From Gammaproteobacteria bacterium (GTDB lineage: Bacteria > Pseudomonadota > Gammaproteobacteria > Enterobacterales > Kangiellaceae), in the NCBI GenBank assembly GCA_013373545.1, contig JABXHQ010000019.1, positions 1-64,000 on the forward strand: a stretch of 64,000 nt of DNA, read 5' to 3'. Positions 43,918 through 53,309 of the stretch are shown piece by piece. The translations under genes were made by a program, and so were the position numbers. The notes beneath the pieces were generated by a model, which saw only the letters and a program-made list of their open reading frames with translations, had not been told where the DNA came from and searched no databases. Within the stretch, counting starts at the first letter, position 1. Every line of letters begins with the position of its first letter.

Positions 43918-46230
43918 ATGCAGCAAATTTCAACTCAAATCGCCCAAGAATTAGCGGTTGGCGCTCATCAAGTCACCGCCGCCGTTCAACTACTTGATGA
44001 CGGCGCAACGGTACCTTTTATTGCGCGTTATCGGAAAGAGGTCACCGGTGGCCTCGACGATACTCAGCTGCGGCGTTTAGAGGAACGTTTAGGGTATTTA
44101 CGTGAGCTCGAAGAGCGCCGTGGCGTGATTATCAAAAGCATTGATGATCAAGAAAAGCTATCGCCTGAACTGCGCCAAGCTATTGAGCAGGCGACTACCA
44201 AAACCGAGCTAGAAGATTTATACCTTCCGTATAAGCCAAAGCGTCGCACCAAAGCGCAAATTGCCCGCGAAGCCGGTCTTGAGCCATTAGCCTTAACGCT
44301 GCTTGAAGACCCAACGCTTGATCCAGAAGCGCAAGCACAAGGCTTCATTAATGCAGAAGCGAACATTGTTGATACCAAGGCGGCGTTAGATGGTGCACGG
44401 CAAATTTTAATGGAAATGTTTGCTGAAGATGCGCGCTTGCTTGGCCAGCTGCGAGATTACTTATGGGAAAATGGCTATCTTAAGTCGACCTTGGTCGAGG
44501 GGAAAGCTGAAGAAGGTCGCAAGTTTTCGGACTACTTTGACTACTCGGAATTAGTCAACAAAATCCCATCGCATCGGGCGTTGGCCGTGCTGCGTGGGCG
44601 TAATGAAGGTGTACTGGGATTACAACTAGTACCCAACAAAGCACTGTTAGAAGATGAAGCCGCGGCAAACCCCTGTTTGATGATGATTGCCCAGGCATTC
44701 AATATTGAAAATCAGCAACGGGCTGCTGACAGTTGGTTGCAAACGGTCGTGCTATGGACTTGGAAAATTAAATTGCATATGCACTTTGAAACCGAGTTGA
44801 TTTCGCGGTTACGAGAAATGGCGGAAGCCGCTGCTATTGAAGTATTTGCGAATAATTTGCGCGATCTCTTGATGGCTGCGCCAGCCGGACCGAAAGTGAC
44901 CATGGGACTGGATCCCGGTTTGCGAACTGGGGTTAAAGTTGTGGTGGTTGATGATACCGGCAAACTGCTTACCCACACCACGATTTTCCCTCATGCGCCG
45001 CAAAACCAATGGGATCAGTCGTTGCGCAAGCTGGCGACTTTATGCGAGATGCACAAAGTTAACTTAGTGAGTATTGGTAATGGCACGGCTTCTCGAGAAA
45101 CTGACAAGTTAGTCTCCGAGTTGCAAAAAAAGCATCCTGAATTAACCTTTGACCGAATTATGGTTAGTGAAGCCGGGGCATCGGTTTACTCGGCATCAGA
45201 ATTGGCTGCGTTAGAGTTTCCCGACTTGGATGTTTCCTTCCGTGGTGCGGTGTCAATCGCACGTCGATTACAGGATCCGCTCGCCGAGTTAGTGAAAATC
45301 GAGCCTAAGTCGATAGGGGTTGGGCAGTATCAACACGATGTTAGTCAAAGTCAGCTGTCGAAAATGCTGACGGCGGTAGTTGAAGACTGTGTTAACGCCG
45401 TTGGGGTCGATTTGAATACGGCGTCAGCACCACTATTGTCACGGGTATCGGGCCTGAACAAAACGCTGGCTAATAATATTGTGGTGCATCGTGAGCGCAA
45501 TGGCCGCTTTGCCACACGCCAAGAGTTGCTCGCGGTTGAGCGCTTGGGACCAAAAGCGTTTGAACAAGCGGCTGGATTCTTACGCATTACTGGCGGTGAA
45601 AATCCTCTTGATGCTTCCACCGTTCACCCCGAAGCTTATAGTGTTGTTGAGCAAATGCTCCAGCAACTTGACGGTAAGCCGATTGAAGCGGTGATGGGGA
45701 AAGCCGATGTTATTCGCAAGCTGACGCCAGAGTCGTTCGTTAATGAGCAATTTGGTCTGCCGACTATCAATGACATTTTGAAAGAATTAGAAAAGCCTGG
45801 ACGTGATCCTCGTGGCGACTTCAAAATGGCGAAATTTAAAGAGGGTGTGGAACACCTAGAAGATTTGAAACCAAAGATGGAGCTTGAAGGCACCGTCACC
45901 AATGTCACCGATTTCGGTGCCTTTGTTGACATCGGCGTTCACCAAGATGGCCTCGTGCATATTTCCATGATGTCCGATAAATTCATCGCCAATCCACGAG
46001 AGGTGGTGAAAGCGGGTGACATTGTTCGCGTTCATGTGATCGATGTCGATTTAAAGCGGCGACGCATTGGATTATCGATGGTAGGACCGGAGCCAGCTGG
46101 AGCGACAACACCGATGGCGAAAGAGCGGCCGCAGCGGAAAACCGCTGGTCGTAAGCCGGAAAAGCGTGGTGGATCGCCACAAGGTGCTTTAGGTATGGCG
46201 TTAGCCGATGCCCTAAAAAAAGGTCGTTGA
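43918..46230 (+). CDS. tex: Tex family S1 RNA-binding transcription accessory protein
   Basis: A 770-residue protein. The N-terminal helical part ([20 protein letters not shown]) is followed by a YqgF/RNase H-like domain ([20 protein letters not shown]), two helix-hairpin-helix motifs ([37 protein letters not shown]) and a C-terminal S1 domain ([20 protein letters not shown]). The last ~50 residues are a basic, disordered tail. It is the bacterial relative of Spt6 and binds RNA; its exact role in transcription is not settled. It is a single-gene unit. Confidence 0.95.
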   Translation: MQQISTQIAQELAVGAHQVTAAVQLLDDGATVPFIARYRKEVTGGLDDTQLRRLEERLGYLRELEERRGVIIKSIDDQEKLSPELRQAIEQATTKTELEDLYLPYKPKRRTKAQIAREAGLEPLALTLLEDPTLDPEAQAQGFINAEANIVDTKAALDGARQILMEMFAEDARLLGQLRDYLWENGYLKSTLVEGKAEEGRKFSDYFDYSELVNKIPSHRALAVLRGRNEGVLGLQLVPNKALLEDEAAANPCLMMIAQAFNIENQQRAADSWLQTVVLWTWKIKLHMHFETELISRLREMAEAAAIEVFANNLRDLLMAAPAGPKVTMGLDPGLRTGVKVVVVDDTGKLLTHTTIFPHAPQNQWDQSLRKLATLCEMHKVNLVSIGNGTASRETDKLVSELQKKHPELTFDRIMVSEAGASVYSASELAALEFPDLDVSFRGAVSIARRLQDPLAELVKIEPKSIGVGQYQHDVSQSQLSKMLTAVVEDCVNAVGVDLNTASAPLLSRVSGLNKTLANNIVVHRERNGRFATRQELLAVERLGPKAFEQAAGFLRITGGENPLDASTVHPEAYSVVEQMLQQLDGKPIEAVMGKADVIRKLTPESFVNEQFGLPTINDILKELEKPGRDPRGDFKMAKFKEGVEHLEDLKPKMELEGTVTNVTDFGAFVDIGVHQDGLVHISMMSDKFIANPREVVKAGDIVRVHVIDVDLKRRRIGLSMVGPEPAGATTPMAKERPQRKTAGRKPEKRGGSPQGALGMALADALKKGR

Positions 46231-46279
46231 GCCACTTTTTGACAAAAATATTACAGATCAATAAGTTAGCGACCGCGGT

Positions 46280-46313
46280 CAACTTTTATTGTGCAGGCGC
46301 ACAATAAAAGTTG
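46280..46313. repeat. Perfect 15-bp inverted repeat
   Basis: CAACTTTTATTGTGC, a 4-base spacer AGGC, and the exact reverse complement. There is no T-run after it in either direction. It ends 11 bp before the -35 of the candidate small RNA, so it could be an operator or the end of the tex mRNA. Confidence 0.8.
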
Positions 46314-46324
46314 TAAAAAATTGT

Positions 46325-46353
46325 TTGCAAGCAAGATAGCGGTTTGATATAAC
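46325..46353 (+). promoter_or_regulatory. Sigma70 promoter of the candidate small RNA
   Basis: TTGCAA, a 17-bp spacer and TATAAC. The predicted transcription start is near 46360. Confidence 0.55.
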
Positions 46354-46359
46354 TTTGCT

Positions 46360-46444
46360 GCGCTAGCGAATACAAAGAAACTCGGAGCAACCGAGTCTTG
46401 CAGACTGGAAAACCTTTACTGGCCTCACTTGTTGAGGCTTTTTT
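46360..46444 (+). ncRNA. Candidate small RNA of about 85 bases
   Basis: The stretch from the predicted start to the terminator has no good ORF. It holds the hairpin ACTCGG-AGCAA-CCGAGT (46380-46396), a small stem GTCTTGCAGAC, and ends in a rho-independent terminator. Together with the well-spaced promoter just upstream this looks like an independent small RNA gene. I do not recognise the family. Transcription has not been shown. Confidence 0.4.
46421..46444 (+). terminator. Rho-independent terminator
   Basis: GCCTCA-CTTGT-TGAGGC followed by six T residues. It ends the candidate small RNA and faces the 3' end of the 60-residue membrane peptide. Confidence 0.85.
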
Positions 46445-46455
46445 ATTGCCTAAAA

Positions 46456-46638
46456 TTAATCACCTTGTGATTTCACTGCGCGTTTTGCGAGGAAGCGCCA
46501 GCGCATAACCATGACGCCAGACAATGCAAAAAATAGCCCCGGTATCCAACGCAAAGGGTGATCAATTAACAGTAGCAAGAGCAGTGCAATGCTGACATAA
46601 AGAACCGGCAAAACTTGATAAAGTCGCTTCGGCAACAT
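46456..46638 (-). CDS. Small two-helix membrane protein, 60 residues
   Basis: I use the ATG at 46638 (MLPKRLYQVLPVLYVSIALL), with AAGGA seven bases upstream; the track start at 46743 adds 35 residues without a ribosome-binding site. Two hydrophobic helices (about 9-26 and 30-46) are followed by a basic tail RWRFLAKRAVKSQGD, which places the C-terminus in the cytoplasm. I do not recognise a function. It is a lone gene, convergent with the small-RNA terminator. Confidence 0.6.
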   Translation of the reverse strand: MLPKRLYQVLPVLYVSIALLLLLLIDHPLRWIPGLFFALSGVMVMRWRFLAKRAVKSQGD

Positions 46639-46962
46639 GGGCAAATCCTTTGACAAAAAATTCAGTTTATTTTCCTTAACTATTGGCAATCTGCGAAGTG
46701 TCAGCTTGTCCGTAAGCGCTTGTATTGGCGAAAGATGCTGCAATAGTTATATGAGATGTTAAGAGATATCGCGCAAGATTAAAAGTCTTGATTGTTATAT
46801 TCAAGATTTTTATTCCTTTAAGAAATTATCGCAGCTCGGTAATTCTGCTTTTTTAACAAAGTTTGATCGAGCGCAATCTTTTGCTGCGTTGCAGCTCGTT
46901 TCTTCGCCAAAAACAGCATATCCTTGAGTGAAGTGAGTGTTTAATCAATGAGAGGACGTCAC
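46639..46962. other. 324-bp gap without a gene
   Basis: It lies between divergent genes and is AT-rich. An imperfect 10-bp stem (AAAGTCTTGA at 46782 and TCAAGATTTT at 46801, loop of 9) could be a weak terminator on either strand. No convincing promoter pair or ORF is seen. Confidence 0.5.
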
Positions 46963-47565
46963 ATGTCACTGCGCAATACCTTTGGATTATTGTATGAGCC
47001 TGAAAAGCAATGGCGCAAGATATCGGAAAAGAATGATTCGATCGCCAAAACTTACTTTAAATTTATTGTGGTGATGGCGTTGTTACCCCCTGCAGCTGCC
47101 TACGTTGGTAGTACTTATGTCGGTTGGTCTTTGGGAATGACCGAAACTTATCGACTCACTGCCGAAAGTGCCTTGAAGTTATCCATCGCTGCCTATGTGG
47201 CCATATTGAGTGCGGTTCTGGTACTCGCTTGGTTTGTGCAGTGGATGGCAAAAACATACGGAGCGAACCCATCCTATAAACGCTGCGTAAATCTCACGGC
47301 CTACAGTTGCACACCGTTATTTTTGGTTAGCATATTGGGCGCTTATCCGATCTTATGGTTGAATATGCTGTTCTCCCTTGTCGCGATCGGTTGGGCGGTG
47401 TATTTGTTGTATAACGGGGTTCCTATCATGATGGGAATCGATCGCGATCGTGGCTTTTTGTTCGCCAGCTCCATCTTAACCGTTTGTTTGTGTGTCCTTG
47501 TTGGTATGCTCGCCATTACTGTGATCTTCTGGGGTTCAGGATTAGCGCCGGTGTTTACCAGTTAA
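46963..47565 (+). CDS. Yip1-family membrane protein
   Basis: I use the ATG at 46963 (MSLRNTFGLLYEPEKQWRKI), which has AGAGGA seven bases upstream, giving 200 residues. The N-terminal phrase on a stretch/tail before the first helix and five hydrophobic helices match bacterial YIP1/YIPF proteins, for example in VNLTAYSCTPLFLVSILGAY. The function of bacterial members is unknown. It stands alone, followed about 95 bp later by dsbB. Confidence 0.75.
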   Translation: MSLRNTFGLLYEPEKQWRKISEKNDSIAKTYFKFIVVMALLPPAAAYVGSTYVGWSLGMTETYRLTAESALKLSIAAYVAILSAVLVLAWFVQWMAKTYGANPSYKRCVNLTAYSCTPLFLVSILGAYPILWLNMLFSLVAIGWAVYLLYNGVPIMMGIDRDRGFLFASSILTVCLCVLVGMLAITVIFWGSGLAPVFTS

Positions 47566-47660
47566 TTTGGCAAGCGACATACTTTTTAGCACTTTTAGAT
47601 CTAGTATTTTAAGGCTTGTTTGTTATTCTCTGGTTTTACTGAAGTCGCCAGAGAATAACT

Positions 47661-48203
47661 ATGAAATTGATTAATCAAGCACAACAACTTATCAATAAAC
47701 GATGGTTTAGTGGTGTTGTCGTACTGGTTTGTGCCGGCCTCATGGGGGCTGCCTTATATTTTCAATACGGGCTAAACCTCGAGCCCTGTCCTTTGTGTAT
47801 TTTTCAACGCATCATCGTTATTGCTTTTGGTTGCGTATTTTTGCTGAAAGCTATTTTTAATCCCGCACCAACTGCAAAGTTTCAATATGGATTTTATCTA
47901 CTGGCACTCGTTGTTGCCGGCCTTGGTGTTTTTCTAGCGGGGCGACATGTCTGGTTGCAGCACCTTCCAGAAGAATTAGTCCCGGCGTGTGGTCCGGCGT
48001 TAGACTACCTAATGGAAGTGCTACCTCTTGCGGAAGTTTTAAGCACGGTGCTACAAGGATCCGGTGAGTGCGCTAAACAAGATGGCTGGAGCTTTTTATG
48101 GTTGAACATGCCAGAGTGGATGTTGATTATTTTTAGTTTGATGACGCTGTTTTCTTTGTTCGGTTTGTGGACTCGCTGGCAACAAGGTCGAGCGCCATTT
48201 TAA
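47661..48203 (+). CDS. dsbB: Disulfide bond formation protein DsbB
   Basis: A 180-residue protein with four membrane helices. The first redox pair is in LEPCPLCIFQRI and the second pair is formed by the Cys in VPACGP and in GSGECAKQDGWSF, on the periplasmic loops; the Arg after CPLCIFQ is the quinone-binding residue. It reoxidises DsbA and passes electrons to ubiquinone. It ends 4 bp before the convergent PAS kinase. No dsbA is in the window. Confidence 0.93.
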   Translation: MKLINQAQQLINKRWFSGVVVLVCAGLMGAALYFQYGLNLEPCPLCIFQRIIVIAFGCVFLLKAIFNPAPTAKFQYGFYLLALVVAGLGVFLAGRHVWLQHLPEELVPACGPALDYLMEVLPLAEVLSTVLQGSGECAKQDGWSFLWLNMPEWMLIIFSLMTLFSLFGLWTRWQQGRAPF

Positions 48204-48207
48204 GCGT

Positions 48208-50148
48208 TTAAAAATTATCAAACGGCAATTGAATTTGTTGTTCATTCGATTGCCGTTGCGAAATCTCACTTTGTTGTTGCGGTCGCGGAATCATTATTGA
48301 GAAGCGGGTTCCCTTACCTAAGTCCGAGTCGACCGTTAAACTACCATGGAGTTGTTCAGTGACAATAAAATAAGACACTGATAATCCCAGCCCAGTCCCT
48401 TTGCCTTCTGGTTTAGTGGTAAAGAAAGGCTCAAAGACACGCTTGCGGGTGGCTGCATCCATTCCTGGACCATTATCTTCAATATCAATGGCTATGGCCT
48501 GTTGGAGGCATTTCACCGTAATTGTAATCATTGGGGTTTGATTGTGCTCTTGATCGGCTATCGCTTGTGCTGCATTGATTAAAATATTGAGCAGAACCTG
48601 GCGCAGTTTATTTTTTTGCGCGTGTATAACCGGCAGCGCGGGATCGTAGTGTTCCTGAATAATAATATGTTTGAAATCCAATTTGCGTTTTTGACTGTAA
48701 TCTTTTTCGGCTAAGCGAATGGCACTTTTTATTTCTTCGACTAAGTTCAAGGATTCGCTTTCACCATGACTGGGGCGGGCGAAACTGAGCATATCGGAAA
48801 CGATGGTAGCGGCGCGCTCTCCCGCTTCTTTGATGGCGTCGAGTGACTCAATGATTTGTTGCTTCTCGAGATACTGGTTAAGGGCGTGAAGATCAAGGTT
48901 AGCTTGTTTTGCTACTTTGCGGTTACGCGGAAAGTTCTCTGACAGGCGGCGGGTAATATTTTGGGTACTCTGTAAGATAGCTCCTAGCGGGTTATTAATT
49001 TCGTGTGCCATTCCGGCGGCTAATCCGCCTAGCGATAGCATTTTTTCCGTTTGCACCAAGATTTCATCAATTTGAACTTTCTCAGTTACATCATCTAATC
49101 GAATAACCACCCCTGGCAAGTTGGAATCGGTGGTTTGGCTGAGAGGATACAATACCACATTAAATTTTATTGGTTTATCGCCTAAATCGACCTCAACGAA
49201 TTCTTTAATCGATTTACGACCTTTGTCACTTTGTTGAATTAAGGCATAGATGTTTGACTTAAACCGCGGTAGTAATTGGGTGATACTCTGTCCTACAGCC
49301 ACAGTCTCAGGAATTTGAAAAACTTTTTCAGCTTCTAAATTCCACTGGGTGACTCGTAGCTTATCGTTCAAAGCTATGATCACCGATGGCATCGAGTTAA
49401 CCAGATTTTCGAGCAGCAGCCGAATTTCAAAGATGCGTTGTTCAGTCAGCTCGCGTCGTTGTACTTCTTCGACCAGTTTTTGGGTGCGCTCTTGCATCCG
49501 ACTCTCCAGTCGATTTCGGACGCGTTCTAGTGCTTCTTTTGAAGCGTGTAATTCTTGCTCAACGATCCGTCTACGAGTGATATCCCGAGTAATTTCCATG
49601 TAGTAAGTGCCTTCCATCCAACCCGCAATCGAGACATGGTTTTCAACCGGAATTTTATCTTGGTTGCGGTTGATATAAAGCGTTTCGAAAGTAACGGTCT
49701 GACCACTGAACAGTTGCTGATGCATGCGCGGGTTTCGATATAAAATACAATCGATATCTAGGTCGATGTTGCGCATTGATTTTAATTCTTCAACAGAATA
49801 ACCGAGTAATTCACATGCGCGACGATTCGCATTGACAATCTGACCATTGGGACGCGTAATGAGAATCATATCGGCGGCGTGATCGATGAGCTCCACAACA
49901 TTTTTTTTCATCTCATCAGTGCGTGATTGTTGCTCGCGCCATAACACACTTAAGCGCACCGCAGGATAGACGAGCAGTACAAAGGTGCCGAGCATTGCCG
50001 CAACAGAGATAAATCCACGGTGGTCGAGAAAGTCGCCCAGGGGCGTTAATTCGAGTGCGTATTGAAGAACTATAGGAAGTAACAGTAGACCGCAAAAAAG
50101 TAACAGCAACCAATATTGCACAGCGGCATATTTGACGTTTCGTAACAT
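48208..50148 (-). CDS. PAS-domain sensor histidine kinase
   Basis: A 646-residue membrane kinase. Two helices (about 12-32 and 45-66) precede a PAS domain (MILITRPNGQIVNANRRACE), a coiled coil, a second PAS (MPSVIIALNDKLRVTQWNLE), then a HisKA domain with the phospho-acceptor His in GMAHEINNPLGAILQS and an HATPase with N-box LLNILINAAQAI and G-boxes DNGPGM and GKGTGLGLS. The AHEINNPLG type is shared with NtrB-like and DctB-like kinases. No response regulator is adjacent, so the partner is unknown. Confidence 0.85.
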   Translation of the reverse strand: MLRNVKYAAVQYWLLLLFCGLLLLPIVLQYALELTPLGDFLDHRGFISVAAMLGTFVLLVYPAVRLSVLWREQQSRTDEMKKNVVELIDHAADMILITRPNGQIVNANRRACELLGYSVEELKSMRNIDLDIDCILYRNPRMHQQLFSGQTVTFETLYINRNQDKIPVENHVSIAGWMEGTYYMEITRDITRRRIVEQELHASKEALERVRNRLESRMQERTQKLVEEVQRRELTEQRIFEIRLLLENLVNSMPSVIIALNDKLRVTQWNLEAEKVFQIPETVAVGQSITQLLPRFKSNIYALIQQSDKGRKSIKEFVEVDLGDKPIKFNVVLYPLSQTTDSNLPGVVIRLDDVTEKVQIDEILVQTEKMLSLGGLAAGMAHEINNPLGAILQSTQNITRRLSENFPRNRKVAKQANLDLHALNQYLEKQQIIESLDAIKEAGERAATIVSDMLSFARPSHGESESLNLVEEIKSAIRLAEKDYSQKRKLDFKHIIIQEHYDPALPVIHAQKNKLRQVLLNILINAAQAIADQEHNQTPMITITVKCLQQAIAIDIEDNGPGMDAATRKRVFEPFFTTKPEGKGTGLGLSVSYFIVTEQLHGSLTVDSDLGKGTRFSIMIPRPQQQSEISQRQSNEQQIQLPFDNF

Positions 50149-50362
50149 CTGTCGAGTCCGTCGGTTATTTTTTTAATTTAACTCATAATAGATGAAATCA
50201 AATAAAAACGCATGATGAAAAAATTTTGACTGTTGCGGCGGATGTGATAAAAAAGGGGAGGCTTGGCAATTGATAAACACAAACTGCGCTAGGATCAAGG
50301 AGGTCAGTTTGTCGCCAAGAATAAAAGCAATAGGTCGATAAGTACAAGATGGGGAGAGGACT

Positions 50363-50806
50363 ATGCTGAATTCTGTCGTACAGGATTCAAAAACCGCGAC
50401 GGTTATTGCGCGTTGGTTGGCGGAAAGGAACGAGCTGTTGGTGTTGTATTGCCGCTTAACCGGAAAGCGAAAAGATCAGGTTTTACCGGACAAGTCTCAA
50501 ATCAATCAATTTTGCGACATTTTAATCGATTATGTCTCGGCCGGACATTTTGAGGTTTACGAACAATTGGTCAGCTATTGTGATCAAAAGGGACCTCAGT
50601 CACTACAGTTGCTTGAAGACGTATTCCCGCAAATCAGCGAAACCACCGACATTGTGGTCGACTTTAACGATAAGTATTCAGACGACCAAGCGCACGAAGA
50701 ATTGATGTCGCAACTTGATCATGATTTGTCTAAGCTTGGAGAGGCCATCGCGTTTCGCGTCGAGCTTGAAGATAAGTTGATCGATACGCTTGCTGAACAT
50801 CACTAA
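50363..50806 (+). CDS. rsd: Rsd/AlgQ anti-sigma70 factor
   Basis: A 147-residue, all-helical protein. WLAERNELLVLYCRLTGKRK and QFCDILIDYVSAGHFEVYEQ match Rsd/AlgQ. It binds sigma70 region 4 and shifts polymerase towards alternative sigma factors in stationary phase. GGGGAGAGG-like sequence precedes the ATG. It is followed 17 bp later by the monooxygenase-fold gene, probably in one transcript. It complements the 6S RNA at 36.4 kb. Confidence 0.9.
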   Translation: MLNSVVQDSKTATVIARWLAERNELLVLYCRLTGKRKDQVLPDKSQINQFCDILIDYVSAGHFEVYEQLVSYCDQKGPQSLQLLEDVFPQISETTDIVVDFNDKYSDDQAHEELMSQLDHDLSKLGEAIAFRVELEDKLIDTLAEHH

Positions 50807-50823
50807 CCATTGGAGTAAAACTT

Positions 50824-51111
50824 ATGATTCGGGTGATTATTGAGCGCCAGCTGAAGCCTGGGTGCTACGACGAGTATGCTTCAATTATTCGTCATGCGAA
50901 GAAAGAAGCGTCGAAGATGTCCGGTTTTATGGGTGGTGAATTGTATTTTGACCAACAGGATAATCGCCGTATCTTTATTATCGCGGCATGGAACACTCTG
51001 GAGCATTGGCAACAGTGGGACAACAGTGAACAACGTAAGTCGTTAACGGAATCTCTTGCGCCGTTAATGGCAGGCCCTGAGAAAGTGACGGTTCTTACCA
51101 GCCGCCGTTGA
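50824..51111 (+). CDS. Antibiotic biosynthesis monooxygenase (ABM)-domain protein
   Basis: A 95-residue protein with a single dimeric ferredoxin-like ABM domain: VIIERQLKPGCYDEYASIIR and IFIIAAWNTLEHWQQWDNSE are the typical strands. Members include heme-degrading and quinol monooxygenases, but many have no known activity. No heme-binding pattern is clear. It overlaps the convergent Mpo1-like gene by 17 bp. Confidence 0.8.
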   Translation: MIRVIIERQLKPGCYDEYASIIRHAKKEASKMSGFMGGELYFDQQDNRRIFIIAAWNTLEHWQQWDNSEQRKSLTESLAPLMAGPEKVTVLTSRR

Positions 51112-51436
51112 TTGAATATTTTTGATATTCGTCACGTAAACGACCCGTGATCGCAAAGGCAAACATTTTATAGTCAGCTAACAGTGACCATAAGGGATAT
51201 TGAAAAGTGGCCGGGCGGTTACGTTCAAAAAAGAAATGACCAATCCAAGCAGGACCATAGCCAGCGACTAAAACGAGCCATAGCCATGGCCAAGCTTGCA
51301 TCGAGATGACCACCCCCAACATAATGAGCGAGGCACTGGTACCCAAATAATGCAGGGAGCGAGCAGTGGGTGAGCGATGCTCACCCAAGTAAAAAGGCCA
51401 AAACGCCGCAAATGTGGTGATTGGCGCTTTTGACAT
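51095..51436 (-). CDS. Mpo1-like (DUF962) membrane protein
   Basis: A 113-residue protein. FAAFWPFYLGEHRSPTARSL with the His-x-x-x-x-x-R pattern and WIGHFFFERNRPATFQYPLW, which holds the conserved GHF.FE.N.PA motif, identify the DUF962/YGL010w-like family. Yeast Mpo1 is an Fe-dependent dioxygenase acting on 2-hydroxy fatty acids; the bacterial role is not known. Two to three helices are visible. The start shares one base with the FKBP stop region, so the two genes are probably cotranscribed. Confidence 0.82.
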   Translation of the reverse strand: MSKAPITTFAAFWPFYLGEHRSPTARSLHYLGTSASLIMLGVVISMQAWPWLWLVLVAGYGPAWIGHFFFERNRPATFQYPLWSLLADYKMFAFAITGRLRDEYQKYSINGGW

Positions 51437-52221
51437 TACTTCGCTTCAGCTTCGCTAGCTTTTTCGGCAGCTTTCTCAACGTTTTGAATATCAAGCAATT
51501 CAACGTCGAAAATTAGCGTTGCGCCGCCAGGAATGTTCGGTGGATACCCCTGATCGCCGTAACCCAAATCTGATGGGATATAAAAGCGATACTTGTCGCC
51601 GACACTCATTAATTGCAAGCCTTCAGTCCAACCGGCAATTACTCGGTTTAATGGGAAGGTAGTTGGTTCGCCACGATCGACACTACTGTCGAATTTGGTG
51701 CCATCGATTAAGGTACCGGTGTAGTGTACTTTAACCGTATCAGTGGCGGCAGGCTTATCACCGCCTTCACCTTCACTGATCACTTTGTAGTGCAGGCCAC
51801 TTTCAGTGGTTTTGATGCTTTCGTCAGCTTGTTTAAGTTGTGCGACGTGGGCGCTTCCTTCGTCCTTAACTGGCTGAACTTTTGCTGATTGCTCTTCTTG
51901 CATCTTCGCCTGAATCGCGCCTTGGAAAGCCATTAATTGTTCTTGAATTTGTTGCTCGTCGAATTCCGACTGGCCGTTCAAGCCATCGCTAAAGCCTTTT
52001 GCAAGTAACGCTTTATCGATATTCATTTTCTTCAGCATTTCGTCGTTGGCTAGACGCATGCTTGACATTGCACCAATGGCATAACTTTGTTTTTCAATGT
52101 CACTATTGAAAACCAACTTCTCAGCCGCCTTGGCTTGTTCTTTTGGTTGCTCTTGGTCGGCATTTTGCTGGCAACCAGCGAGTAATGCGCCTACGACCGC
52201 AAGTGGTATTAGTTTTTTCAC
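51436..52221 (-). CDS. FKBP-type peptidyl-prolyl isomerase lipoprotein (FkpA/Mip-like)
   Basis: I use a GTG at 52221 with AGGGG seven bases upstream; it begins VKKLIPLAVVGALLAGCQQ, a clean lipoprotein signal, giving 261 residues. An N-terminal helical dimerisation domain (SYAIGAMSSMRLANDEML) is followed by the FKBP domain (VKVHYTGTLIDGTKFDSSVD, FPLNRVIAGWTEGLQLMSVG, YGDQGYPPNIPGGATLIFDV). It assists protein folding in the periplasm as an outer-membrane- or inner-membrane-tethered chaperone. It is divergent from the WD40 gene. Confidence 0.9.
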   Translation of the reverse strand: MKKLIPLAVVGALLAGCQQNADQEQPKEQAKAAEKLVFNSDIEKQSYAIGAMSSMRLANDEMLKKMNIDKALLAKGFSDGLNGQSEFDEQQIQEQLMAFQGAIQAKMQEEQSAKVQPVKDEGSAHVAQLKQADESIKTTESGLHYKVISEGEGGDKPAATDTVKVHYTGTLIDGTKFDSSVDRGEPTTFPLNRVIAGWTEGLQLMSVGDKYRFYIPSDLGYGDQGYPPNIPGGATLIFDVELLDIQNVEKAAEKASEAEAK

Positions 52222-52277
52222 GGTTTTTCCCCTACAGTATTGTTTAATGTACAAAATGAATTGCAGTCTAACGACTT

Positions 52278-53309
52278 ATGTTGCAAATGCCAAACCCGCT
52301 GATTGTGAATTTTCAAACTCGCCTGGGATCTGTGATGCAGGCGTCATTTTATGCCTTGCTTGTGCTGATCCTAAGCAGCTGTGACAAAGGTCCAGAAGCG
52401 GTCGCTAAGTGGCCTCATGCAGCGGTTGGTATGTACGAGGCCTCGTTGTCCGATGATGGCCGCTTAGCCTTGGTGGCGACGGTTAATCATCAAGCTAGCT
52501 TATGGGACCTGGAGCGCAATGAGCGGCTATTTGATTGGCGTCACAATGATAATCCTGACGCAGGGATCACGGCAACTGACCTTTCTCCGGATGGCTCACG
52601 GGCGATTACGGCGGATAATCGAACGTTTGTGATTTGGAATACTCGCAGCGGCAAGCCTTATGGATATTGGCAAGCGCCGGCGACCATTACCGCGGTGGCT
52701 TTAGCGGATAAAGGTAAGTATGTGCTGCTTGGGCTAGTGGACGGGCGCGCCATTCACATTGATATGGAAACCGGTCGTCGTTTGGAATTTACCGGTCACC
52801 GCGATAATCGCATTGCCAGTGTCGATATGTCTGCGAATGGTTTGTGGGCCTTTACCGGCGCATATGATCGGCGCGCTGTCTTGTGGAATACCCAAACGGG
52901 TTTGCCGCGCTACGTTTTCGAACATGAGTCCCGCGTCTCGCAAGTTCGTTTAGAAGCGCAAGGCCGCTTGGCGTTTTCGTCCGGGACTCGTGGAAATGCG
53001 GTCATTTGGGACTTGGAGTCTGGCTCTGAGAGAGTACGTTTAGCTTTGAAGCCGCGCGAATATGTTATCAGTTCGGCGGCGTTTTCTACCGATGGACAAC
53101 TGCTGGCTACCGGCGCTCCGGGGCGTGACATTCGCTTATGGTCAACGCAAAGTGGCGCATTGCTGCAAAGTTGGCAAGCCGCTGTGCGAAATCAATGGAA
53201 GCCCTCGGGAGCCATTGTTTGGGCGGTTGCTTTTACCGCTGATGGCCACTTAGTGAGTGAAGCCTCGTCGGGCTTCGGTGAAAAGTGGCTGTTGCCGGCA
53301 ATGCGTTAA
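52278..53309 (+). CDS. WD40-repeat protein with lipoprotein signal
   Basis: A 343-residue protein. A hydrophobic stretch ending LILSSC is a lipobox. Seven WD40 repeats fill the rest, enough for one seven-bladed propeller; clear blades include SLWDLERNERLFDW, FVIWNTRSGKPYGYW, VLWNTQTGLPRYVF and RLWSTQSGALLQSW. The start is uncertain: the ATG at 52335 has GGGA upstream and would shorten the signal. A periplasmic scaffold or binding role is likely. It overlaps the convergent M28 peptidase stop by 4 bp. Confidence 0.8.
   Translation: MLQMPNPLIVNFQTRLGSVMQASFYALLVLILSSCDKGPEAVAKWPHAAVGMYEASLSDDGRLALVATVNHQASLWDLERNERLFDWRHNDNPDAGITATDLSPDGSRAITADNRTFVIWNTRSGKPYGYWQAPATITAVALADKGKYVLLGLVDGRAIHIDMETGRRLEFTGHRDNRIASVDMSANGLWAFTGAYDRRAVLWNTQTGLPRYVFEHESRVSQVRLEAQGRLAFSSGTRGNAVIWDLESGSERVRLALKPREYVISSAAFSTDGQLLATGAPGRDIRLWSTQSGALLQSWQAAVRNQWKPSGAIVWAVAFTADGHLVSEASSGFGEKWLLPAMR

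Noticed and set aside
45983-46282. Minus-strand ORFs at the 3' end of tex
   Set aside because: Shadows of the S1 domain and basic tail; no start signals.
52097-52384. Plus-strand ORF of 95 residues with several Cys
   Set aside because: Overlaps the FKBP signal region and the WD40 start in other frames; no homology recognised.
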